A stretch of 64,000 nucleotides of DNA from CAXMMR01 sp963692975 (GTDB taxonomy: Bacteria; Pseudomonadota; Alphaproteobacteria; Acetobacterales; Acetobacteraceae): positions 62,001-126,000 of the forward strand of contig CAXMMR010000024.1 in assembly GCA_963692975.2 (NCBI GenBank), written 5' to 3'. The position numbers were made by a program, and so were the translations under genes. Shown one piece after another: positions 7,560-15,560 of this stretch. The notes beneath the pieces were generated by a model. It searched no databases. It saw only the letters and a program-made list of their open reading frames with translations, and was not told the DNA's origin. Each line of letters starts with the position of its first letter. Position 1 is the first letter of the stretch.

Positions 7560-8696
7560 CTAGAACAACACCACCTGCCGCACGGCCTCGCCGGTGCGCA
7601 GACGATCAAACCCCTCATTGATCTCCACAAGCGTCAGCGTGCCGGTCAGCAGCCGGTCCACCGGCAGGCGGCCGGCCTGAAACAGGCCCACGTAGCGCGG
7701 GATGTCGCGTGAGGGCACCGCCGAGCCGATGTAGCTGCCGCGCACGCTACGCTCCTCGCCCACCAGCATCGTCACCGGCAGCGGCAGCCGGGCGTCCGGG
7801 GGCGGCAGCCCGGCGGTGATCGTCGTGCCGCCGCGGCGGGTGATCGCGAACGCCAGTTCCAGCGCCCGGACCGAGCCCGCCATCTCGAAGGCGACATCCA
7901 CGCCGCCCGCCATGTGCTCGCGGATCGAGGCCGCGACGTCGGCCTCCGTCGCCAGCGCCGTCCGCGTTGCTCCGAGCGAGCGCGCCAGCGCCAGCCGCTC
8001 CTCCGACAGGTCGACGGCGACCACCTCCATCGCGCCGGCGGCAACTGCACCCAGTACGGCCGCCAGCCCCACGCCGCCCAGGCCGATCACCGCCGCCCGC
8101 ATGCCGGGCTGCAGCCGCGCCGTGTTCACCACCGCGCCGACGCCGGTCAGCACCGCGCAGCCGAACAGCGCCGCATGCTCGGGCCGCAAGTCGCGCGGCA
8201 CCCGCACCAGCGAGCGGCGCGACACCACCGCGTGGTCGGCAAACGCCGAGCAGCCGAGATGGTGGTTCACCGCGACTCCGTCGGCGGCCAGCCGACGCGC
8301 CCCACCCAGCAGCACCCCGGCCGCGTTCGCCGCCGCGCCCGGCTCGCACAGCGCAGGCCGCCCCTCGGCGCAGGGCAGGCAGTGGCCGCAACTCGGCATG
8401 AACACCATCACCACCTGGTCGCCGACGGCCAGGTCGCTCACCCCCTCGCCGAGGGCGGCGACGATGCCGGCCGCCTCGTGGCCCAGCGCCATCGGCACCG
8501 GTCGCAGCCGGTCGCCGTTGATCACCGACAAATCCGAGTGGCACAGCCCGGCCGCGGTGATCCGCACCAGCACCTCGCCGGCGCCCGGCGGCGCCAGCTC
8601 AAGCGTCTCGATCCGGAGCGGACGGCTCTGCGCATACGGAGCCGCCGCGCCAACCTCGCGCAGCACCGCCGCCTGGATCTGCATCGTCTCGGGCAT
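7560..8696 (-). CDS. Zinc-dependent alcohol dehydrogenase (MDR family)
   Basis: A 378-residue medium-chain dehydrogenase. The catalytic-zinc motifs are GLCHSDLSVINGD and GHEAAGIV; the structural-zinc Cys cluster is CGHCLPCAEGRPALC. The Rossmann motif is VIGLGGVGLAAVLGA. It oxidises or reduces an alcohol/aldehyde with NAD(P) and resembles the long-chain ADH/formaldehyde-dehydrogenase branch. I chose ATG 8696 because GAGGAAC lies just upstream; a longer frame reads back through a repeat and is not credible. It is divergent from the thioesterase gene. It may feed acyl products to the beta-oxidation genes next door, but the substrate is not evident. Confidence 0.88.
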   Translation of the reverse strand: MPETMQIQAAVLREVGAAAPYAQSRPLRIETLELAPPGAGEVLVRITAAGLCHSDLSVINGDRLRPVPMALGHEAAGIVAALGEGVSDLAVGDQVVMVFMPSCGHCLPCAEGRPALCEPGAAANAAGVLLGGARRLAADGVAVNHHLGCSAFADHAVVSRRSLVRVPRDLRPEHAALFGCAVLTGVGAVVNTARLQPGMRAAVIGLGGVGLAAVLGAVAAGAMEVVAVDLSEERLALARSLGATRTALATEADVAASIREHMAGGVDVAFEMAGSVRALELAFAITRRGGTTITAGLPPPDARLPLPVTMLVGEERSVRGSYIGSAVPSRDIPRYVGLFQAGRLPVDRLLTGTLTLVEINEGFDRLRTGEAVRQVVLF

Positions 8697-8710
8697 GGTC
8701 GTTCCTCGCC

Positions 8711-8768
8711 AAGGAAGGCCAGGGCTGTCTGCCCTGGACCCGATTAAAGGCGAAGCCTTTAAAATCCG
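8711..8768. repeat. Family A/B repeat, A half-copy
   Basis: AAGGAAGGCCAGGGC with stem CCAGGGC/GCCCTGG, then ACCCGATTAAAGGC/GCCTTTAAAATCC. It sits in the 146-bp gap between the divergent dehydrogenase and thioesterase starts, so it cannot be a simple downstream terminator there. Confidence 0.85.
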
Positions 8769-8842
8769 CCAGTTGGAGCAGCGCTGCTTGTGCCAAACCT
8801 GGAACGCCGCGAGATTGCGCCGCCACCTGAGGGACCGACGGC

Positions 8843-9289
8843 ATGCCGACCGCCGACGCCCGGCCCACGCCCGAACGACGCGCCGACTACGCACTGCTGG
8901 AGCGCATCACCACCCGGTGGAGCGACAACGACTCGTATCGACACGTCAACAATGTCGTCTACTACTCGTTCTTCGACACCGCCGTGAACCGCATGCTGAT
9001 CGCCGCCGGCCTGCTCGACCTCGAGACCAGCACCGTGATCGGCCTCGTCGTCGAAACCCGCTGCCATTTCTTCCGTCCGGTGAGCTTTCCCGACGACGTG
9101 TGGTCCGGCCTGCGCGTCGCCCATCTCGGCCGCTCCAGCATCCGTTTCGAAATCGGACTGTTCCGCAACGATGACGAGACGGCCTCGGCGCAAGGCTACT
9201 TCAACCAGGTCGTCGTCGACCGCGCGACCAACCGGCCGATCGCTATGCCGGATGACCGGCGGCAATACCTGCAGACTTTGATGAAGTAA
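8843..9289 (+). CDS. Hotdog-fold acyl-CoA thioesterase
   Basis: A 148-residue protein of the 4-hydroxybenzoyl-CoA thioesterase type. RWSDNDSYRHVNNVVYYSFFDT carries the conserved Asp and the HVNN motif, shown here in overlapping pieces: TTRWSDNDSYRHVNN and VVYYSFFDTAVN. It hydrolyses acyl-CoA thioesters in the cytoplasm. No signal peptide is seen. It stands at the edge of the beta-oxidation block and may release CoA from blocked intermediates. Its stop codon merges with the first bases of a family A/B repeat (TAAGG). Confidence 0.85.
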   Translation: MPTADARPTPERRADYALLERITTRWSDNDSYRHVNNVVYYSFFDTAVNRMLIAAGLLDLETSTVIGLVVETRCHFFRPVSFPDDVWSGLRVAHLGRSSIRFEIGLFRNDDETASAQGYFNQVVVDRATNRPIAMPDDRRQYLQTLMK

Positions 9290-9421
9290 GGCAAGGGGCT
9301 TTGCCCCTTGACCCCATCAAAGGCGAAGCCTTTGAAATCCATTCATGAGCGGGCTCAGCACCAAACGGCAGGGGTCTGGGGCCTCACGGCCCCAGCGGGT
9401 CAAGGGCAGAGCCCTTGCCTT
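9288..9421. repeat. Family A/B repeat, full short copy
   Basis: AAGGCAAGGGGC/GCCCCTTG and CAAAGGC/GCCTTTG on the left; CTGGGGCC/GGCCCCAG and CAAGGGC/GCCCTTG, ending GCCTT, on the right. Outer stems use CAAGGG in place of CCAGGG on both arms, a matched change. It lies between convergent genes. Confidence 0.88.
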
Positions 9422-9439
9422 ATTTCCTTTTCCCTTGCC

Positions 9440-11230
9440 TCAAAAAGCGGCCTCGCTCATCTCCATCATCGCCGCCTTGCCCGACTTGATCGCCGCCAGC
9501 AGGCCGCCCGCCTGCGGCAGCACGCGCTCCATGTAAAAGCGCGCGGTGGTCAGCTTCGAGCGGTAAAATCCCGCGTCGCCGTTCGCGGTCGGCAGCTTCT
9601 CGAGCGACACCACGGCGGCGCGCGTCCACATGAAGCCAAGTGCCACGAGGCCGAGCAGGCGCAGGTATTCGGTGGCGGCGGCACCTGCCTCTTCCGGGTC
9701 GCGCAGCCCGGCGGTGGCGACGTGGGCGGTGGCGAGCTGTAGCGCTCCGAAAGCGCGTGACAGGCCTTTGACCATGTCGGCGAGCATCGGATGGTTGCTG
9801 TTCTGCTCGATGAACTCGGCGACGGGGTGGAAGAAGGAGCGGAGCAGCCGGCCGTTCGACTGCGGCAGCTTGCGGCCGACGAGGTCGAGCGCCTGGATGC
9901 CGTTAGTGCCCTCGTAGATCATCGAGATGCGGGCGTCGCGCACCAGCTGCTCGACGCCGTGGTCGCGCACGTAGCCATGCCCGCCATGCACCTGCAGCCC
10001 GAGATTGGTTGCCTCGAAGCCGAGGTCGGTGAACAGCGACTTCACCACCGGCGTCATCAGCGCGGTGAAGTCCGCCGCGCGGGCCTTGGCCGCCGGGTCG
10101 TCCGAGCGCTCCAGCTCGTCGAGCTCGCGCGCCACCCAGCCGCCGAGCGCGCGGCAGCCTTCGGTGTAGGCGCGCATGGTGAGCAGCATGCGCCGCACGT
10201 CGGGATGGACGATGATCGGGTCGGCCGCCGCGGCTGGCTGCTTGGCGCCGCCCAGGCTGCGGCCCTGGATGCGGTCGCGCGCATAGGCGACGGCGCTCTG
10301 GTAGCTGGTCTCGGCCGCGCCCAGGCCCTGGATGCCGACGGAGAGGCGCTCGCTGTTCATCATCGTGAACATTGCCGCCAAACCCTTGTGCGGCTTGCCG
10401 ACCAGCCAGCCGGTCGCGTCCTCGAAGGTGATCTGGCAGGTGGCCGAGGCCTTGATGCCCATCTTGTGCTCGATGGCGGTGCAGATCACGCCGTTTCTGG
10501 AGCCGGGCCGGCCGTCCGCATCGGGAACGAACTTCGGCACCAGGAACATGCTGATGCCCTTGACCCCCGCCGGCGCGTCCGGCAGCCGCGCCAGCACCAA
10601 ATGGATGATGTTGTCAGTGAGGTCGTGCTCGCCGGCGCTGATGAAGATCTTGGAGCCGCTAAGCTTGTAGCTACCATCCTCCTGCGGCCGCGCGCGGGTG
10701 CGCAGCATGCCGAGGTCGGTGCCGCAATGCGCCTCCGTCAGGCACATCGTGCCCGACCAGGAGCCGTCCACCATGTGCGGCAGAAAGCGTTCGCGCAGCT
10801 CTTCGGTCGCATGGTCGGCGATCGCCTGATAGGCGCCGTGCGTCAGTCCGGGATAGAGGCTGAACGACAGCCCGGTCGCGCAGATCATCTCCTCGACCAG
10901 CTTGTTCACGCTCTCCGGCAAGCCCTGCCCACCGTAACGCGGGTCCGCCGCAATCGACGTCCAGCCGGCCTGGCAGAACTGGTCATAGGCCGCCTTGAAG
11001 CCCGGCGGCGTGCGCACGACCCCGTTCTCCAGCACGCAGGCATGTTCGTCGCCGACGGCGTTGATCGGCAGCAGCACCTCCTCGGCAAACAAGCCGGCCT
11101 GCTCGAGGATGCTGTCCATCAACTCGGGCGAGACGTCCTCCAAGCCGCGCAGACGCGTCAGCGCCGCGCTGTCGTTCAGCTCGTGCAGCACGAAACGCAT
11201 GTCTCGAAGCGGCGCCTTGTAGGTTTGCAT
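9440..11230 (-). CDS. Acyl-CoA dehydrogenase, long DmdC-like type
   Basis: A 596-residue FAD-dependent acyl-CoA dehydrogenase with the extra C-terminal domain of the 3-methylmercaptopropionyl-CoA dehydrogenase (DmdC)-like branch. Landmarks are CLTEAHCGTDLGMLRTRA, KIFISAGEHD, the arginine-rich FAD region and ISMIYEGTNGIQALDLVGRK near the catalytic base. It removes two hydrogens from an acyl-CoA and passes electrons to ETF. The start is ATG 11230 (MQTYKAPLRD) with GGGAGA upstream. The gene is followed downstream on its strand by a repeat, and another separates it from the fadN-like gene. Confidence 0.9.
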   Translation of the reverse strand: MQTYKAPLRDMRFVLHELNDSAALTRLRGLEDVSPELMDSILEQAGLFAEEVLLPINAVGDEHACVLENGVVRTPPGFKAAYDQFCQAGWTSIAADPRYGGQGLPESVNKLVEEMICATGLSFSLYPGLTHGAYQAIADHATEELRERFLPHMVDGSWSGTMCLTEAHCGTDLGMLRTRARPQEDGSYKLSGSKIFISAGEHDLTDNIIHLVLARLPDAPAGVKGISMFLVPKFVPDADGRPGSRNGVICTAIEHKMGIKASATCQITFEDATGWLVGKPHKGLAAMFTMMNSERLSVGIQGLGAAETSYQSAVAYARDRIQGRSLGGAKQPAAAADPIIVHPDVRRMLLTMRAYTEGCRALGGWVARELDELERSDDPAAKARAADFTALMTPVVKSLFTDLGFEATNLGLQVHGGHGYVRDHGVEQLVRDARISMIYEGTNGIQALDLVGRKLPQSNGRLLRSFFHPVAEFIEQNSNHPMLADMVKGLSRAFGALQLATAHVATAGLRDPEEAGAAATEYLRLLGLVALGFMWTRAAVVSLEKLPTANGDAGFYRSKLTTARFYMERVLPQAGGLLAAIKSGKAAMMEMSEAAF

Positions 11231-11249
11231 CTTGTCGTCTCCCTGTAGG

Positions 11250-11459
11250 AAGGAAGGCCAGAGGCTCTGCCTCTGGACTCCGCTGGGGCCGCGGGCCCCA
11301 GACCCCATGTCGTCTGGAGTCTAGGCGCCTTCGTTCTTTCTTGGTGAAGCCATTTCGATCCATCTCTCCCAAGCACCAGCCCTGCGGCGATACGATGAAG
11401 AAAATGGATTTTAAAGGCTTCGCCTTTAATCGGGTCCAGGGGCGACGCCCCTGGCCTTT
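11250..11459. repeat. Family A/B repeat, full copy
   Basis: Left B module: CCAGAGGC/GCCTCTGG and CTGGGGCC/GGCCCCAG. Middle contains TTTCTTGGTGAAGCCATT. Right A module: AATGGATTTTAAAGGC/GCCTTT and CCAGGGGC/GCCCCTGG. It separates two genes on the same strand that would otherwise look like one operon. Confidence 0.9.
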
Positions 11460-11461
11460 TC

Positions 11462-13801
11462 TTAGTTTCTCAGCGGCTTCCCCGTTTCGATGGTGTGCTC
11501 GATGCGTGCCAGCGTGCCCGGCGTCTTGATCAGCCGCAGGAACACGCGCTTCTCAAGGTCGAGCAGCTTCCGTTCGCTCACCGTATCGATGATGTCCGTC
11601 TCCCCGCCGGTGAGCAGCTCGGCCAGGCCGCCGGCGACCACGAGGTCGTGGTCGGTGGCGATGCCCCGGGCGTGCAGGCCGCGGGCGGCGCTGTCGAGCG
11701 AGGCGCGGCCGGATGGGCCGGGCAGGGTATACTCCGGCGGGGTCGGCGGGATGTAGCCGTCGACCATGACCAGCGCCCGTGCCTTGGCGTCGGCGAGCAG
11801 GCGGAAGCGGTTCATGGTGATGCCGTCACCGGCGCGCAGAAACTTCTTTTCGCGCGCATCGTGGGCGGATTTCGAAACCTCGGCGACGCTGACGGTCTCG
11901 AACACCTTGACCGTGGCCGGCATCGGGCCGCGCGGCAGGGCCGGCTCGGCGCGCCAGCGGGCCAGCATCTCGCCGGCGCCGCCCCAGCCCGGCACCAGGC
12001 CGACGCCGCATTCCACCAGGCCGAGATAGGTCTCGGCATGCGCCTGCACGGCATCGGCATGCAGCACGATCTCGCAGCCGCCGCCGAGCGCCATGCCGGC
12101 GGGCGCGGCGACGACCGGGAAGGGGGCGTATTTCAGCGCCTTGAGGGTAGCCTGGCCGGCGCTGACGGATGTCTCGATCTCGCCCCAGGCGGCGATGTTG
12201 GCGGCGAACAGCGCCAAGCCTAGATTGGCGCCGAGCGAGAAATTGTCGGCGTCGGTGTAGATCACCAGCGCGCGGAAGGATTGCTTCACCGTCGTGATGG
12301 TCTGGCCGAGCAGCGCCAGCACGTGGTCGTCCAGGGTGTTGCTCTTGGAGGCGATTTCGAAGCAGGCGACGCCGTCGCCGATGTCCCATAGCGCGGCCGA
12401 GGCGTTGCGCAGCGCCGGCTTTGACGCGAGCTTCACGTCCTCCAGCATCAACACGCCGGGCGCGCGCGCCAGGTCGTGATAGGCGCCGTCAAGGCCGAGG
12501 AACTGCCGGCGGCCGTCCTGCACGCGGTAGAAGGTCTTGCCGGCGGCCGCGGCCAGCACCGGCGGGACGGGCAGGGAGCGCTCGGCGAGGCGGTCGGCGA
12601 GCCACTGGGTGCCGATGCGGTCGGCGAGCTCGAACGGACCCTGCTTCCAGGCGTAGCCGAGCCGCATTGCCTCATCGATGTCGGCGATGGTCGCGGCCGC
12701 TTCGGGCACCAGCGAGGCGGCGTAGGCGATGGTCTCGGCCATCACGTCGAAGGCGTAGGCGCCGACGCGGCCTGGCGCGGCGAGCAGCGCCTGCAGGTCG
12801 CGCCCGGCGGCGCGCAGCTCCGGCAGCTCGGCCGGCCGCTCCGGGCGGTATTCGCCGCGCACCAGGTCCATCACGACCTTGCTGCGCTGACCGCCGCGAC
12901 CACGGTCGAGCCGGTAGAAGCCGCCGCCGCCTTTCCGCCCGGTGAGGCCCTGGCTGATCATCCGGCTGATCAGCGGGATGTCGCGGTCGACCTCGTGGAA
13001 GCGGTCGGTGCCGGGCAGGGCGGCCCGCAGCGAGGCGTTGATCTGCGGGCCGAGGTCGATGCCGACCAGGTCCATCAGGCCGAACACGCCGGTCTTGGGC
13101 ACGCCCATCGGGCGGCTCAGGATCGCGTCCGCCTCCTCGACGGCGAGCCCCTGGTCGATGGCGCTCACCAGCGCCCGCTGCATCCAGTAGATGCCGAGCC
13201 GGTTGGCGATGAAGCCGGGGCTGTCGTTGCAGTGCACCACCGACTTGCCGAGCGCCACCGAGGCGAACTGCTCCATCGACTGCACGAGCTCGGGCGCGGT
13301 GTCGCGGCCGGCGACGATTTCGAGCAGCCGCATGTAGCGCGGCGGGTTGAAGAAGTGGGTGATCAGGAAGTCGCGCCGAAACGCCTCGCTCATCCCCTCG
13401 GTCAACGTGTCGAGCGGGATCGTCGAGGTGTTGGAGCTGATCGCCGAGCCCGGCCGGCGCACCGCCTCGAGCCGGCGGTAGAGCGCCTGCTTGATGTCGG
13501 CGCGCTCCAGCACCGCCTCGACGATCCAGTCGCAGTCAGCCAGTTTCCCGAGGTCGTCCTCGGTATTGCCGGTCGCGACCAGCTTGGCCGCACCTTTATG
13601 CATGAACGCGGCCGGCTCGGTCTTGAGCAGCCGCGCGACGGCGGCCTCGGCCAGCCCGCTGCGGTTGTTCGCCCCGGCAGGCACGATGTCGAGCAGCACC
13701 ACCGGCACGCCGGCATTGGCGACCTGGGCGGCGATGCCCGCGCCCATCGTGCCGGCGCCGATCACCCCGACTTTGGTGATGGCGGCGCGGATGGCCGCCA
13801 T
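11462..13801 (-). CDS. Bifunctional 3-hydroxyacyl-CoA dehydrogenase/enoyl-CoA hydratase (FadN-like)
   Basis: A 779-residue fusion with the dehydrogenase first and the hydratase last, as in Bacillus FadN and opposite to FadB. The N-terminal NAD site is VGVIGAGTMGAGIA. The dehydrogenase part shows THFFNPPRYMRLLEIV and HCNDSPGFIANRL. The C-terminal crotonase part shows GGGCEIVLHADAVQAHAETY and VECGVGLVPGWGG. It hydrates enoyl-CoA and oxidises the hydroxyacyl-CoA. The ATG at 13801 overlaps the thiolase stop by one base (TGATG), so the thiolase and this gene are cotranscribed under the MerR gene. Confidence 0.92.
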   Translation of the reverse strand: MAAIRAAITKVGVIGAGTMGAGIAAQVANAGVPVVLLDIVPAGANNRSGLAEAAVARLLKTEPAAFMHKGAAKLVATGNTEDDLGKLADCDWIVEAVLERADIKQALYRRLEAVRRPGSAISSNTSTIPLDTLTEGMSEAFRRDFLITHFFNPPRYMRLLEIVAGRDTAPELVQSMEQFASVALGKSVVHCNDSPGFIANRLGIYWMQRALVSAIDQGLAVEEADAILSRPMGVPKTGVFGLMDLVGIDLGPQINASLRAALPGTDRFHEVDRDIPLISRMISQGLTGRKGGGGFYRLDRGRGGQRSKVVMDLVRGEYRPERPAELPELRAAGRDLQALLAAPGRVGAYAFDVMAETIAYAASLVPEAAATIADIDEAMRLGYAWKQGPFELADRIGTQWLADRLAERSLPVPPVLAAAAGKTFYRVQDGRRQFLGLDGAYHDLARAPGVLMLEDVKLASKPALRNASAALWDIGDGVACFEIASKSNTLDDHVLALLGQTITTVKQSFRALVIYTDADNFSLGANLGLALFAANIAAWGEIETSVSAGQATLKALKYAPFPVVAAPAGMALGGGCEIVLHADAVQAHAETYLGLVECGVGLVPGWGGAGEMLARWRAEPALPRGPMPATVKVFETVSVAEVSKSAHDAREKKFLRAGDGITMNRFRLLADAKARALVMVDGYIPPTPPEYTLPGPSGRASLDSAARGLHARGIATDHDLVVAGGLAELLTGGETDIIDTVSERKLLDLEKRVFLRLIKTPGTLARIEHTIETGKPLRN

Positions 13802-14934
13802 CAGACGCGCTCCAGCACGGTGGCGATGCCCTGGCCGCCGCCGATGCACTGCGTCGCCAGCGCGTAGCGCCCGCCCTGCCGCGCCAGCAGGGAGGCCGCC
13901 TTGCCGGTGATCCGCGCCCCGGTCGCCCCCAGCGGGTGGCCGAGCGCGATCGCGCCGCCGTCGATGTTCAGCGTCTCCTCGCGCACCCCGAGCTCGCGCG
14001 CGCACGCCAGCGCCTGGCTCGCGAACGCCTCGTTGAGCTCCACCACGTCGATCTCGCCGATCTCGACACCCGCCCGCGCCAGCGCCTTGCGGCTCGCCAT
14101 CACCGGGCCGATGCCCATCACTTCGGGCGGGCAGCCGGCCACCGCCACCGCGCGGATGCGCGCCAGCGGCGCCAGCCCGTGCTTGTCCGCATAGGCCTCG
14201 CTGCACACCAGCACGGCCGAGGCGCCGTCGGTCAGCGGCGAGGCGGTGCCCGCAGTCACCGTGCCATCCTTGCTGAACGCCGGCTTGAGGCCAGCGAGCC
14301 CCTCGGCGGTGGTGTCCGGCCGGATGCAGCCATCCTCGGCGACGCTGCCGGCTTTTCCCGTCATGGTGACGATCTCTGCCGCCAGCCGCCCCTCGGCGCG
14401 GGCCGCAGCGGCGCGCTGGTGGCTGCGCACCGCGAACGCCTCCTGCTCGGCGCGGGTGATCTGATACTGCCGCGCCACGTTCTCGGCGGTTTCGCCCATG
14501 CCCATATAGGCCGCACTCTTGCCGGCGAGCTCGACGTTGACCAGCGGGTTGTAGCCGCCCATCGGCACCCGGCTCATGCTCTCGATGCCGGCGCAGACAT
14601 AGACGTCGCCCGCGCCCATGGCGATCTGCCCGGCCGCCATGTGAACCGACTGCATGGACGAGCCGCAGAACCGATTCACCGTAACGCCGCCGACCGAGTT
14701 CGGCAGCCCGGCAAGCAGGCCGATCATCCGTGCGACGTTCAACCCCTGCTCGGCCTCCGGAAAGGCGCAGCCGACGATCACATCCTCGACGTCCTCGGGC
14801 GCGATGCCGGTGCGCTCGACGAGCGCGCGCACCACCTGGGCGGCGAGGTCGTCCGGGCGGATGCGGGTCAGCGCTCCCTTGCCGGCGAACTGAAACGGCG
14901 AGCGGGCATAGCCGACGATGACGGCGCTGGTCAT
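13801..14934 (-). CDS. Acetyl-CoA acyltransferase (thiolase, FadA-like)
   Basis: A 377-residue thiolase. The acyl-binding Cys is in VNRFCGSSMQS. The C-terminal catalytic pair is in GGAIALGHPLGATGARI (His) and ATQCIGGGQG (Cys). It cleaves 3-ketoacyl-CoA with CoA in the last step of beta-oxidation and is the natural partner of the FadN-like protein encoded just downstream. ATG 14934 lies only 7 nt after the end of the MerR-type gene, so the three form one operon. A longer reading frame starts within the MerR gene and is not preferred. Confidence 0.92.
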   Translation of the reverse strand: MTSAVIVGYARSPFQFAGKGALTRIRPDDLAAQVVRALVERTGIAPEDVEDVIVGCAFPEAEQGLNVARMIGLLAGLPNSVGGVTVNRFCGSSMQSVHMAAGQIAMGAGDVYVCAGIESMSRVPMGGYNPLVNVELAGKSAAYMGMGETAENVARQYQITRAEQEAFAVRSHQRAAAARAEGRLAAEIVTMTGKAGSVAEDGCIRPDTTAEGLAGLKPAFSKDGTVTAGTASPLTDGASAVLVCSEAYADKHGLAPLARIRAVAVAGCPPEVMGIGPVMASRKALARAGVEIGEIDVVELNEAFASQALACARELGVREETLNIDGGAIALGHPLGATGARITGKAASLLARQGGRYALATQCIGGGQGIATVLERV

Positions 14935-14941
14935 GAGGGGT

Positions 14942-15397
14942 TCACTCCGATGTTTTGTGGCGGCCGGTCGCCGCGAGCGCGTGCTGGGCGAGGCGCATGA
15001 TCTCATCGAGCTCGCCGAGCGCCTCGTCCACCGCCTGGCGTTGAGCGGCGAGGGTGGCGCGGCGGGTGTTCAGCGCCTCGATCAGCCGGGTGAGCTGGGC
15101 GCGGCCGGTGAGGTCGGCGTCATAGAGGTTGAGATACTCGGCGATGTCGCTGAGCGAGAAGCCGAGCCGTTTGCCGCGCAGGATCAGGATCATCCGCGCC
15201 CGCTCGCGCGCCGCGTAGACGCGCGTGGTGCCGAGGCGGCGCGGCGTGATCAGCCCCTTATCCTCGTAGAAGCGTAACGCGCGGGGCGTAACGCCGAGGG
15301 CCTGGGCGAGCTCGGTCACTGTGGACAGTGCGTGCTCCGCCGGCTCGGCGGGCGGCGGTAGGCTGGTCAGCCCGATGGCGGGTTGGCTCTCGCTCAT
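14942..15397 (-). CDS. MerR-family transcriptional regulator of the beta-oxidation operon
   Basis: A 151-residue protein with a MerR-type winged helix: TVTELAQALGVTPRALRFYEDKGLI, given here as LGVTPRALRFYEDKGLI, then TRVYAARERARMILILRGK. A coiled-coil helix and a short tail follow. There is no Cys-rich metal site, so it is probably an organic-ligand sensor of the type that controls fatty or branched-chain acid breakdown. I prefer ATG 15397, with AGGTGAG just upstream; GTG 15406 is also possible. It is the first gene of the regulator-thiolase-FadN operon. A perfect palindrome lies directly upstream and suggests autoregulation. Confidence 0.88.
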   Translation of the reverse strand: MSESQPAIGLTSLPPPAEPAEHALSTVTELAQALGVTPRALRFYEDKGLITPRRLGTTRVYAARERARMILILRGKRLGFSLSDIAEYLNLYDADLTGRAQLTRLIEALNTRRATLAAQRQAVDEALGELDEIMRLAQHALAATGRHKTSE

Positions 15398-15405
15398 CCG
15401 GCTCA

Positions 15406-15432
15406 CCTATACGTAAGCTCGCTTACGTGCAA
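15406..15432 (-). promoter_or_regulatory. Operator palindrome and probable promoter of the MerR operon
   Basis: ACGTAAGCTCGCTTACGT at 15411-15428 is a perfect inverted repeat with 8-bp arms and a 2-bp spacer. On the minus strand it lies between TTGCAC (possible -35, 15432-15427) and TATAGG (possible -10, 15411-15406), with a short 15-nt spacer. The position, just before the MerR-type gene, suggests binding by its product. Confidence 0.75.
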
Positions 15433-15490
15433 GCCGACATGGCGTCGCGTCATGCGGCATTCGCCGGCGCTAGCCGTGACCCGCACAGAC

Positions 15491-15522
15491 GAAAACGCCG
15501 GGCGACTTGCGTCGCCCGGCGT
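15491..15522 (-). terminator. Intrinsic terminator of the porin gene
   Basis: On the minus strand, a perfect 12-bp stem ACGCCGGGCGAC/GTCGCCCGGCGT with loop GCAA is followed by TTTTCG. It begins about 38 nt after the porin stop codon. Confidence 0.82.
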
Positions 15523-15560
15523 CCTCGATGGCTCTGCGTAATGGTCTTGGCGGTAGAGGC

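Noticed and set aside
8697..8894. N-terminal extension of the alcohol dehydrogenase
   Set aside because: The extra residues are translated from a repeat and an adjacent promoter region; ATG 8696 has a good ribosome site.
9791..11248. A 485-codon plus-strand frame
   Set aside because: It is the shadow of the DmdC-like dehydrogenase gene on the opposite strand.
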